A program made the position numbers and the translations under genes. Source: UBA2421 sp002343075 (GTDB taxonomy: Bacteria; Planctomycetota; Phycisphaerae; Tepidisphaerales; Tepidisphaeraceae). From it: a stretch of 64,000 bases of DNA. Below, piece after piece: positions 24,762 to 32,392 of this stretch. The notes under the pieces were generated by a model. It searched no databases. It was not told the origin of the DNA and saw nothing but the letters and a program-made list of their open reading frames with translations. The stretch is taken from positions 124,001 through 188,000 of the forward strand of contig CALJLN010000047.1 in the NCBI GenBank assembly GCA_937982565.1. Direction: 5' to 3'. Position 1 is the first letter of the stretch. Every line of letters starts with the position of its first letter.

Positions 24762-25469
24762 ATGGCCAGTTTTCTTCCGGTCCGCGATGCGCAGTTGCTT
24801 GCGTGGTCGGTCAATTTCAACGCGTTGATCAACTCGACCAAAGGCGCGGGATTTGGTCTGACGCAGCAGCAGGCGACCGATTACACGACCAGGCACACCG
24901 CGTTCGCGACGGCGTATCAGACGTCGTATGACCCGAACACGCGCACGCCGCCGAACATCACGATAAAGGATGAAGCGAAGAAGGCGCTTTCGGAATATGC
25001 GCGCGAACTGGTGCGCATCGTGCAATCGTATCCTTCGCTGACCGACGATCAGCGGCGCGAGCTGAAGATCACGGTGCGCAAGCAGCGCAGCCCGCAACCG
25101 CCGCCGACGGTTCGGCCGGCGCTCACGATTGTTTCGGTGACCGGCAGAACGGTGACGATCAAGATTCGCGAAGACGGCGAATCAAGCAAGCGCGGCAAGC
25201 CGGCGGGCGTGCTGGGGGCGAGCGTTTACACGTACGTCGGCAACACGTACCCGACCGACCCGACGCTGTGGGCGTTCGACGGCACGACGACCAAGACGAC
25301 GCATCAGATCGTCTTCCCCGAAACCGTGGCCAACGGCGCGCAGATCTGGGTGTGTGCAGCGTGGTTCAACCGCAAGACTGAGACTGGGCCGGTGAGCATT
25401 CCGGTGACCACCAATATTCAAGGTGGATTGGGACAGGCCAGTCCGGTGGAGCTGCGGATGGCGGCGTGA
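24762..25469 (+). CDS. Conserved hypothetical protein of a repeat-associated planctomycete family
   Basis: This 235-residue protein starts at ATG 24762 after an aaagga Shine-Dalgarno sequence. SFLPVRDAQLLAWSVNFNALINSTKGAGFGLTQQQATDY, then NITIKDEAKKALSEYARELVRIVQSYPSLTDDQRRELKITV, give a helical first half. The second half is beta-rich and ends with a Fn3-like strand set (GAQIWVCAAWFNRKTETGPVS). I recall similar proteins (MASFLP-type N-terminus, helical then Fn3-like) in Planctomycetes and Verrucomicrobia, often many copies per genome. The role is unknown. The gene is followed by a CACAGAGG inverted repeat. Confidence 0.7.
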   Translation: MASFLPVRDAQLLAWSVNFNALINSTKGAGFGLTQQQATDYTTRHTAFATAYQTSYDPNTRTPPNITIKDEAKKALSEYARELVRIVQSYPSLTDDQRRELKITVRKQRSPQPPPTVRPALTIVSVTGRTVTIKIREDGESSKRGKPAGVLGASVYTYVGNTYPTDPTLWAFDGTTTKTTHQIVFPETVANGAQIWVCAAWFNRKTETGPVSIPVTTNIQGGLGQASPVELRMAA

Positions 25470-25479
25470 ATTCGGATTG

Positions 25480-25560
25480 AACCACAGAGGCACAGAGGGC
25501 ACAGAGAGAAGAGATTCTGGTTTTGATTACTGGCTCTGTGTGCTCTGTGTCTCTGTGGTT
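25480..25560. repeat. Inverted CACAGAGG repeat (27-base arms)
   Basis: The arms 25480-25506 and 25534-25560 match in 24 of 27 positions as reverse complements, around a 27-base spacer. The left arm reads aaccacagaggcacagagggcac and continues with agag; the right arm is its mirror. It falls between the hypothetical gene and the GNAT start. It is a dispersed repeat, not a terminator. Confidence 0.75.
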
Positions 25561-25579
25561 GATTCTCTTTGGATTGATC

Positions 25580-26626
25580 ATGAGCGAGATTGTCGTTTCA
25601 ACTTCGCCGGTCGCGCTTCCCGAGCCGCGCGTGCCGATCAACATTCGCCCCGGCACGATGGATGACATTCCGTTTCTGGATTCATTGCAGAAGTTGCACA
25701 CGAAGCAAGTCGGCTGGATGCCGACGGCGACGTTTGCGGGGAAGATTAAGTTGGGGCATGTGCTTGTGGCAGAAGAGCCCTCTCCCCGGCCCTCTCCCGG
25801 AGTACCAGGAGAGGGAGTAAGAGTCGGCTATCTGATTGGCAACGACCAGTACTTCAAGCGCGATGATGTGGGGATCATTTATCAGTTGAACGTTGCGCCG
25901 GGTAAGCAGCGCGGGTTCATCGGTGCGGCGCTGCTCAAGGCGCAGTTCGAGCGCAGCGCTTACGGGTGCAAGCTTTATTGTTGCTGGTGCGCGCAGGACA
26001 TTGCAGCCAATCACTTCTGGGAAGCGATGGGTTTTGTGCCGCTGGCGTTTCGCGCGGGTAGTGAGACGAAGGGGCCGAAGGGTTCGCCGCGCGTACATAT
26101 TTTCTGGCAGAAGCGGATTCGTTCCGGCGATGAGACGACGCCGTGGTGGTTTCCGAGCAAGACGGCGGGTGGATCGATTCGCGAGGATCGCATCGTGCTG
26201 CCGATTCCACCGGGCACGCATTGGAGCGATGCCAAGCCGTTGGTGCTGCCGGGCAGCGAGAGTGCCAAGGACTCAGGACTGAGTGCTGAGTCGAGGCCCA
26301 AGAAGCGACGCCAGTTGAAATCCGCTCAGTCCGCAGCACTCAGTCCTCAGCACTCTCTTCGCCGCAATGGATTGATGTTTGATATTCCGGCGCCGGGGGA
26401 GCCGTTGCCGGAGACGGCGCTGGCCAGGACGCCCAAGCCCAGGGCCCCGCGGGTGAAGCGCGCGTGCGATCCGAGGTTGGCGTCGGCGGCGCGGGAGCTG
26501 CGCGATCGGTGGCTGGAGGCAATGAATGCCCAGCCGAGCGAGGGGCGGGGGAAGTATGATGTTGCGCGGATGATCGAACGGAAGTCGGCAATTGAAACAG
26601 AGTTGCCGCGGCTGCTGGCAGCGTGA
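25580..26626 (+). CDS. GNAT-family acetyltransferase-like protein carrying two repeat insertions
   Basis: Residues 1-170 have the GNAT pattern: INIRPGTMDDIPFLDSLQ, then VGYLIGNDQYFK, IIYQLNVAPGKQRGFIGAALL (acetyl-CoA loop QRGFIGAA) and AANHFWEAMGFVPL. Between the first strands and VGYLIG an insert (PSPRPSPGVPGEG) is translated from a CCCTCTCCC-type repeat (25778-25822). A second insert near residue 230-260 is translated from CTCAGTCCTCAGCACTC-type repeats (26272-26357). The C-terminal half (after 170) is unusual for GNAT, basic, and ends in helices. It is still open, so the repeats have kept the frame. Substrate unknown. Confidence 0.65.
   Translation: MSEIVVSTSPVALPEPRVPINIRPGTMDDIPFLDSLQKLHTKQVGWMPTATFAGKIKLGHVLVAEEPSPRPSPGVPGEGVRVGYLIGNDQYFKRDDVGIIYQLNVAPGKQRGFIGAALLKAQFERSAYGCKLYCCWCAQDIAANHFWEAMGFVPLAFRAGSETKGPKGSPRVHIFWQKRIRSGDETTPWWFPSKTAGGSIREDRIVLPIPPGTHWSDAKPLVLPGSESAKDSGLSAESRPKKRRQLKSAQSAALSPQHSLRRNGLMFDIPAPGEPLPETALARTPKPRAPRVKRACDPRLASAARELRDRWLEAMNAQPSEGRGKYDVARMIERKSAIETELPRLLAA
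25778..25822. repeat. CCCTCTCCC-type dispersed repeat inside the GNAT gene
   Basis: ccctctccccggccctctcccggagtaccaggagaggg forms a hairpin-like unit. A second copy at 31446-31490 shares the 18-base core ccggccctctcccggagt. Both copies carry a C-rich left arm and a G-rich right arm. Confidence 0.75.
26272..26357. repeat. CTCAGTCCTCAGCACTC-type inverted repeats inside the GNAT gene
   Basis: The motifs actcaggactgagtgctgagt and cactcagtcctcagcactc stand in opposite orientation about 50 bases apart. They are a second class of dispersed repeat within one gene. Confidence 0.6.
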
Positions 26627-26650
26627 TCGGTCTGTTTCCCAGGATCGGGT

Positions 26651-26678
26651 TTGACAACTTTAGTTCTCGCGGTAGAGT
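26651..26678 (+). promoter_or_regulatory. Predicted sigma-70 promoter of a small transcription unit
   Basis: TTGACA (26651-26656), 16 bases, TAGAGT (26673-26678). The -35 matches the consensus fully and the -10 in four of six. It drives the 19-codon ORF at 26710 and, past an intrinsic terminator, possibly the MATE gene. Confidence 0.55.
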
Positions 26679-26709
26679 GCCGATCTACGTACTTCAGGAA
26701 ATTATCACG

Positions 26710-26769
26710 ATGAAGCCCTACATTGACATTATTCCGATTATCGCCGTCGCCGGAGGTGGCTGCGCTTAG
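26710..26769 (+). CDS. 19-residue ORF in a promoter-terminator cassette (leader or microprotein)
   Basis: The peptide MKPYIDIIPIIAVAGGGCA begins at ATG 26710, ten bases after caggaa. It is hydrophobic in the middle and ends in GGGCA, which looks like a short secretion or lipoprotein-like stretch, but it is too short for a full lipobox. It lies between a sigma-70 promoter and an intrinsic terminator, 94 bases upstream of the MATE gene. It could be a leader peptide that controls readthrough into the transporter, a membrane microprotein, or noise. The promoter and terminator tip the balance slightly toward a real unit. Confidence 0.4.
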   Translation: MKPYIDIIPIIAVAGGGCA

Positions 26770-26801
26770 GGCTTGTCGTGTTGACGCGTGTGAGACCAAC
26801 G

Positions 26802-26836
26802 ACCCCGAAGCCGCGGCTTTGGGGTTTCTTGTTTTT
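26802..26836 (+). terminator. Intrinsic terminator upstream of the MATE gene
   Basis: ACCCCGAAGCC and GGCTTTGGGGT form a stem of about nine stable pairs with a tight loop, directly followed by tttcttgtttttt. It is placed after the 19-codon ORF and before MATE, so it could be an attenuator. Confidence 0.7.
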
Positions 26837-26862
26837 TCGGGTCTTGTACGGAAGTGGTTGTT

Positions 26863-28305
26863 ATGGCTGGTGGAACGTCAAATCCTGCTGCGTTATCCAA
26901 TCGCCGGCCCAGCGTGGAGTTGATCCTGCTGGCGCTGCCGATGATTGCGCAGTTTTCTTCGTATGTGGTGCTGCAGTTTACGGATACGTACATGCTGAGC
27001 CTCGTCGGCGATATGGCGGCGACGGCGGCGGGGCAGGCGGGGCAGTTTGTCTGGACGATCATCGCGTTCGGCTTCGGCTGTCTGCTGATCGTCAACACGC
27101 TGGCCAGCCAAAGCTTTGGTCGCGGCGATCATGCATCCTGCGGGCGGTATTTGTGGCAGGGGCTGTGGTTTGCCGTGCTATATGGGTTGGCGGCGATGGC
27201 GGCATTCCCGTTGGCGCGGCCGTTGTTTGATGCGTTCGGGCATGAGCCGAGGCTGGCGGCGCTGGAGGCGACGTACTTCCAGATCTGTATCAGCTTTGCG
27301 GTGTTCAAGCTCGCGAGCACGGCGACCGCGCAGTTTCTGACCGCGGTAAACCGGCCGGCGGTGGTGATGTGGGCGACGATCGCAGCGGTGATCGCCAACA
27401 TCGGCGCGAACTATGTGCTGATCTACGGGCACTTCGGCTTCCCGCGCCTGGGCGTGGCCGGGGCGGCGTGGGGGACGAACATCTCGCTGGTGGTGGAACT
27501 GACGGTGATGTGGGCGTTCATCGCGCGGTCGTTGATCGGCAGGATGTATCACGCGTTCGATGGCGCTTTTCAGTGGCCGATGTTTAAGTCGCTGCTGCGC
27601 ATCGGCTCGCCGGCGGGCCTGAGCACGGTGGCGGAGGTGGCGGCGTGGAGTTCGTTCATGGTGGTGGTGGTCGGCACGTTCGGCACGGCGACGATGTCGG
27701 CCCAGAACTATGCGTTCCGGTTCATGATGGTCAGCTTCATGCCGGCAGTGGGCATCGGCCAGGCGGTGACGGCGCTGGTGGGGCGTTACATCGGTGCCGG
27801 CGAACACGACAAAGCCGCCCGGCGGGCGCACCTGGGGTTTGTGATCGTCAGCATGTACATGGTGACGTGCGGCGCGCTGATGGTGATCTTCCGCCACGAC
27901 CTGATGCGCTTCTTCACCGCCGATGAGCGGGTGATCGCGCTGGGCGGGACGATTCTGATCATGATGGCGTTGTATCAGTTTTTTGATGCGATGTATGTCG
28001 TCTATCACGGCGCGCTGCGCGGCGCGGGCGATACGCTGGTGCCTGCGATCGTGCTGGCGGTGCTGGTGTGGACGATCAGCGTCGGCGGGGGGTTTGTGGT
28101 GGCGAAGCAATGGCCGGAATACGGCGCGATCGGCCCGTGGGCGATTACGTGTTTCTATGGCCTGTGCCTGGGTGCATTCCTGATGATTCGTTTCATCCTG
28201 GGCGGGTGGAAGCAGATTCGCCTGCACACACCGACGGCGGCCTCGAACCCGACGCCCTGTTCGGATAAAGTTCCCGGTCTTGAATTGATTGTTGAAACAC
28301 CATGA
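26863..28305 (+). CDS. MATE-family efflux transporter
   Basis: A 480-residue multi-span membrane protein in two repeat halves. The first opens with SVELILLALPMIAQFSSYVVLQFTDTYMLSLVG, the MATE entry helix with its acidic residue, and contains GFGCLLIVNTLASQSFGRGD. The second half has GLSTVAEVAAWSSFMVVVVGTFG and PAVGIGQAVTALVGRYIGAGE. MATE transporters expel drugs or metabolites in exchange for Na+ or H+. I start at ATG 26863; GTG at 26854 is also in frame. The stop overlaps ileS by four bases (ATGA). Confidence 0.9.
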   Translation: MAGGTSNPAALSNRRPSVELILLALPMIAQFSSYVVLQFTDTYMLSLVGDMAATAAGQAGQFVWTIIAFGFGCLLIVNTLASQSFGRGDHASCGRYLWQGLWFAVLYGLAAMAAFPLARPLFDAFGHEPRLAALEATYFQICISFAVFKLASTATAQFLTAVNRPAVVMWATIAAVIANIGANYVLIYGHFGFPRLGVAGAAWGTNISLVVELTVMWAFIARSLIGRMYHAFDGAFQWPMFKSLLRIGSPAGLSTVAEVAAWSSFMVVVVGTFGTATMSAQNYAFRFMMVSFMPAVGIGQAVTALVGRYIGAGEHDKAARRAHLGFVIVSMYMVTCGALMVIFRHDLMRFFTADERVIALGGTILIMMALYQFFDAMYVVYHGALRGAGDTLVPAIVLAVLVWTISVGGGFVVAKQWPEYGAIGPWAITCFYGLCLGAFLMIRFILGGWKQIRLHTPTAASNPTPCSDKVPGLELIVETP

Positions 28306-31300
28306 GTACCGAAGCGAAACCAACCGAGTCGAAGCCGAAAAACGTCTACAAGGACACGCTGAATCTGCCACAGACGGCATTTCCGATGGAGGCCAAGCTC
28401 GTGCAGAACGAGCCGGCGCGCCTCAAGAAGTGGCAGGAGATGCGGCTTTACGAAAAGCTGATGCAGCACCGGGCGAACGCGCCCAAATGGATTCTGCATG
28501 ACGGCCCGCCGTTCGCGAATAACGATATTCACATCGGCCATGTGACGAACAAAACGCTGAAGGATGTCTTTCTGCGCTTCAAAAGCCTGCAGGGCTTCCA
28601 AACGCCGTACGTGCCCGGCTGGGATTGCCACGGCCTGCCGATCGAGCATGTGGTGCAGGAACAGGTGAAGAAGGAAGGCAAAAACATCCGCGAGATGAGC
28701 ACGCTGGAGATCCGCCAGCGGTGCTTCGCGCATGCGGAGAAGTTTGCCGCGATCCAGAGCGTGCAGTTTCAACGGCTGGGCATTTTGGGCGAGTGGGACA
28801 ATCCATACATGACGATGGCGCCGAAGTATGAGGCGTCGACACTGGAAGTGTTCGCCGACTTTGTTGCTGCGGGGTTGGTGTACAAGCAACTGAAGCCGGT
28901 GCAGTGGTCGATCGAAAACCAGACCGCGCTGGCCGATGCCGAGTTGGAATATCAGGACGTGGAAGACCCGAGCGTGTATGTCGAGTTTCCGGTGGAGAAC
29001 CCGGGGCTGTTCAAGAGCAAGTTTGACGTGCGCGAGAACGCGGCGATCAGCTATCTGATCTGGACAACCACGCCGTGGACGCTGCCTGCGAACATGGCCA
29101 TCGCGGCGAACCCGACGGTGGACTACGCACTGGTGAAATACACGCGCGACGGCAAGGTACGCGTTAGCGTGGTGGCGGCGGCGCTGGTGGAGAAGACATT
29201 CACAGGGCGCGCCGGTGTGAGCGATGTGAGCGTGCTGAAGACCATCGGCGGGAAAGAACTGATCGAGGCAGGCGTGAAGTATACGCACCCGTTCGCGGGG
29301 CGCGTCAGTCCTTTGCTGCCGGCTGATTACGTCACCACGACCGACGGCACCGGCTTAGTCCACACCGCCGGCGGGCACGGCGAGGACGACTACGCCACCT
29401 GCATGGCGCACGGCGTGGAAATCTATTGCCCCGTGATGGCCCATGGCAAGTTCGATGCCACCGTTCCTGAATGGCTGACGGGCTTGAGCGTGTGGGAAGC
29501 CAATCCGAAAATCATCGACAAGCTGCGCGAGTTGGATGTGCTGCTGGCGAGCGAAGTCATCAGTCACAGCTACCCGCATGATTGGCGGAGCAAACGCAAG
29601 ACGATCTCGCGCGCGACGGAGCAGTGGTTTGTGGCATTGGATAAAGAGTTTCTCTCAGTTGCTGAGCCAGCTAACTACCTGCGATTATCGTTACGATCGC
29701 GCGCCACGCGTTCCGTGCAGTTTGATGAAACGCAACCGTTAGAAAGCGCAACGCAGCGAATCGCGTCTCAAGCTGCTGCGAAGCTTCGTGAGTCCTTCCG
29801 AAAGGTCGAGTCTCCACTTGAGTTCAAGGATCCTCGATACATTGAAACGTTTATCCCGGCGTGGGGACGAAATCGATTGCATGCAATGCTAGGAACGCGT
29901 CCCGACTGGTGCGTCAGCCGGCAGCGGGCCTGGGGTTTGCCGATCCCGGTATTTTACAACGAGCAGGGCGAGCCGCTGCTCACGCCGGAGAGCGTGCGCG
30001 CCGTTGCCAAGCGGTTTGCCGAGAAGGGGAGCGACGCCTGGTTCACCGACTCGCCCGCGGAGTTATTGGGCGATTACGATCCGGGGCCGCAGTTTCCCAA
30101 GGACAAACTGCGGAAAGAGAAAGACATCTTTGATGTCTGGTTCGAATCCGGCAGCAGTTGGAACGCGGTGCTCAAGAAGCGCGACTATCTGCATTACCCC
30201 GCCGATTTGTATCTCGAAGGCTCCGACCAGCATCGCGGGTGGTTTCAGCTTTCGATGCTGCCGGCGCTGGGCGCGACCGGCCAGCCGCCGTTTAAGGCAG
30301 TTCTCACGCACGGGTTCATCGTCAAACCTGATGGCACGAAGGTGAGCAAGAGCGACAAGGAATATGTCACCGCGACGCAGGAAATTGAGCGTCACGGTGC
30401 CGATTTGCTGCGGTTGTTCGTCTGCCAGCTCGATTTTGAAGGCGACATGGCAGCGTCGCCGCAGTTGATCAAGGATTTTGGTGATAAGTATCGAAAGATT
30501 CGCAACACATTGCGGTATTTGTTGAGTAATCTATACGACTTCAACCCGGCGACCGACGCGCAGAATGTGCCGCAATCGAGTCTTGATGGATGGGCGCTGG
30601 CCGAGCTTGATTCGCTGATTCAGGGGGTGGTAGCTGCGTACGATAACTACCAGTTGCACCGCGCCTTTAGGTTGCTTTACGATTTCTGCAGCGTGAAAGT
30701 GAGTGCTGTCTACGGCAACGCGATGAAGGATCGGCTCTATTGTGATGCCCCCCATTCGCCCTCCCGGCGGCGGAGTCAGACGGTGATGCATCAAATGGTG
30801 ATTGCACTCACAAAGCTTCTTTCCCCCATGGCCGTGTTCACCGCCGATGAGGCGTGGGAGTACATTCCACACAAACCGGCTGGGGAACAGTCGCTGCCGA
30901 GCGTCCACCTTGCGTCGCTCCCGCAGGTCAGTGGAAGCAGCGTGAGTGACGATCAGCGTGAAGAATGGAACCTGCTGATGCAGCTTCGTGATGACGCGTT
31001 GCAGCAGTTGGATCAACTGAAGAAGGAAGCGGGACTGAACAAAGCACTTGATGCAGAAGTAGTATATATGGTGGATGATGATGTGCTACGACGCAAGCTG
31101 CAGGCATACGGCAGCGATCTGGAAGACCTGGTTGGGGCGGGTTTTCACAGTTTCGCGGAGAAATGCCCGGAAGGCCCAGCGGTGGTTGTGAAGGTGATCG
31201 ATCGTCGGAACGAATACAAGGTGTGTGCGAGAAGCTGGAAGCGCCGCCCGGATGTGGGACAGAACGCCGCGCAGCCAGAACTATCGTTGCGTGATGCATC

Positions 31301-31346
31301 GGCGATGGGCGAGGGCACCACCGCCGACGCGCCGGGAGGGAGCTAG
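28302..31346 (+). CDS. ileS: Isoleucyl-tRNA synthetase, with an internal insertion
   Basis: IleS charges tRNA-Ile and edits valine. The 1014-residue protein has DGPPFANNDIHIGHV (HIGH), the editing domain with TTTPWTLPANMAIAANP, HGEDDYATCMAHG, WCVSRQRAWGLPIPVF, LEGSDQHRGWFQ and KPDGTKVSKSDKEY (KMSKS variant KVSKS). Between QWFVALDK and WGRNRL there are about 67 residues where most IleS have about 20. That extra segment (roughly 29650-29840) has a lower GC content and different codon use. The C-terminal zinc knuckle is degenerate: CARSWKRRPD has lost the second Cys, and no second CxxC follows. Confidence 0.93.
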   Translation: MSTEAKPTESKPKNVYKDTLNLPQTAFPMEAKLVQNEPARLKKWQEMRLYEKLMQHRANAPKWILHDGPPFANNDIHIGHVTNKTLKDVFLRFKSLQGFQTPYVPGWDCHGLPIEHVVQEQVKKEGKNIREMSTLEIRQRCFAHAEKFAAIQSVQFQRLGILGEWDNPYMTMAPKYEASTLEVFADFVAAGLVYKQLKPVQWSIENQTALADAELEYQDVEDPSVYVEFPVENPGLFKSKFDVRENAAISYLIWTTTPWTLPANMAIAANPTVDYALVKYTRDGKVRVSVVAAALVEKTFTGRAGVSDVSVLKTIGGKELIEAGVKYTHPFAGRVSPLLPADYVTTTDGTGLVHTAGGHGEDDYATCMAHGVEIYCPVMAHGKFDATVPEWLTGLSVWEANPKIIDKLRELDVLLASEVISHSYPHDWRSKRKTISRATEQWFVALDKEFLSVAEPANYLRLSLRSRATRSVQFDETQPLESATQRIASQAAAKLRESFRKVESPLEFKDPRYIETFIPAWGRNRLHAMLGTRPDWCVSRQRAWGLPIPVFYNEQGEPLLTPESVRAVAKRFAEKGSDAWFTDSPAELLGDYDPGPQFPKDKLRKEKDIFDVWFESGSSWNAVLKKRDYLHYPADLYLEGSDQHRGWFQLSMLPALGATGQPPFKAVLTHGFIVKPDGTKVSKSDKEYVTATQEIERHGADLLRLFVCQLDFEGDMAASPQLIKDFGDKYRKIRNTLRYLLSNLYDFNPATDAQNVPQSSLDGWALAELDSLIQGVVAAYDNYQLHRAFRLLYDFCSVKVSAVYGNAMKDRLYCDAPHSPSRRRSQTVMHQMVIALTKLLSPMAVFTADEAWEYIPHKPAGEQSLPSVHLASLPQVSGSSVSDDQREEWNLLMQLRDDALQQLDQLKKEAGLNKALDAEVVYMVDDDVLRRKLQAYGSDLEDLVGAGFHSFAEKCPEGPAVVVKVIDRRNEYKVCARSWKRRPDVGQNAAQPELSLRDASAMGEGTTADAPGGS

Positions 31347-31445
31347 GATACTTTTGGCCTGGTGGGTTGCGAGCCTTGCGCACCATCACTGTGTCGCCCG
31401 TGGCCCCGGCGCAATCCGTGGCAGTTTCATGATCGCCCGTAAGAA

Positions 31446-31490
31446 CCCTCACCCCGGCCCTCTCCCGGAGTGCCGAGAGAGGGGGAAAGA
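31446..31490. repeat. CCCTCTCCC-type dispersed repeat upstream of the csrA-purN fusion
   Basis: ccctcaccccggccctctcccggagtgccgagagagggggaaag is the second copy of the element found inside the GNAT gene. Its G-rich end (agagggggaaag) lies six bases before the fusion ATG and supplies the Shine-Dalgarno sequence, so the repeat may have brought the ribosome-binding site. Confidence 0.7.
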
Positions 31491-31494
31491 AACA

Positions 31495-32340
31495 ATGCTG
31501 GTTCTCTCTCGACACAAGGATGAGTCGATCATGATCGGTGAGCAGGTCATTGTCACCGTTGTCGACATTCGAGGTGACAAAGTTCGGCTGGGCGTACAGG
31601 CCCCGAAATCGATCAGCGTGCACCGGCACGAAGTCTACGAGGCCATTCAGGCCGAAAACCGATCGGCTGCCACGTTGCAGCCGGGTGATCTGACCGGAAC
31701 CAATCCGGTGCGGCCGGCTTCGCTCGCAGTACTCGTCAGCGGTGGTGGGACAACGCTGCAAAATCTCCTCGATCGCATCGCCGCAAAGTCGCTGAACGCA
31801 AGGGTGAATCTGGTCATCGGTTCAAGGCCGGGCCTCATCGGCATCGAACGCGCCGCCCGCGCATCGGTGCCGAATACGATTGTTGAGCGCGCGGCATTTG
31901 CCGATATCGATGCCTACAGCGACGAGATCTTCGCGCGTGTTGAACACTCCGGTGCCGAGCTGGTATTGCTCGGCGGGTGGCTTTCGCTCATCAAAGTTCC
32001 CGAGCATTGGGAGGGACGCGTGATGAACATCCATCCGTCGCTCCTGCCCTGCTTCGGCGGCAAGGGCATGTATGGCCAGAAGGTACACGAGGCCGTGCTG
32101 GCCGCCGGGTGCAAGGTGAGTGGGTGCACGGTGCATTTTGTTGATAACGGCTACGACACCGGCCCGATCATCCTGCAGCGCCCCTGCCCGGTCCTGCCCG
32201 ACGACACCGCCAAAACCCTCGCCGCCCGTGTGTTCGAACAGGAATGCATCGCCTACCCCGAGGCCATCCGGCTTTTTCAACGGGGGCAATTGCGGGTGGA
32301 GGGGCGGAGGGTGCATGTCGATGCGCCAAACAGAGCTTGA
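31495..32340 (+). CDS. CsrA-PurN fusion: carbon storage regulator joined to phosphoribosylglycinamide formyltransferase
   Basis: The 281-residue product is two proteins in one frame. Residues 1-58 are a complete CsrA: MLVLSRHKDESIMIGEQVIV, with RNA-contact positions Arg6 and Arg44 (SVHRHEV). Residues 59-75 are a linker with no stop codon. Residues 76-281 are PurN, which transfers formyl from 10-formyl-THF to GAR in purine synthesis: ASLAVLVSGGGTTLQNLL, the catalytic Asn178 and His180 in MNIHPSLLP, and Asp221 in YDTGPIILQ. I read the junction codon by codon and it is open. A GTG at 31708 could restart PurN, but CsrA would still read through. Confidence 0.9.
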   Translation: MLVLSRHKDESIMIGEQVIVTVVDIRGDKVRLGVQAPKSISVHRHEVYEAIQAENRSAATLQPGDLTGTNPVRPASLAVLVSGGGTTLQNLLDRIAAKSLNARVNLVIGSRPGLIGIERAARASVPNTIVERAAFADIDAYSDEIFARVEHSGAELVLLGGWLSLIKVPEHWEGRVMNIHPSLLPCFGGKGMYGQKVHEAVLAAGCKVSGCTVHFVDNGYDTGPIILQRPCPVLPDDTAKTLAARVFEQECIAYPEAIRLFQRGQLRVEGRRVHVDAPNRA

Positions 32341-32392
32341 ATGATTCGCTTTTGATTCCAGTTGGCGGGTTCAGAGTGGTATACTGAATATC

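Noticed and set aside
27178..28380. 400-codon minus-strand frame opposite the MATE gene
   Set aside because: His/Arg-rich shadow of a membrane protein, no recognisable fold.
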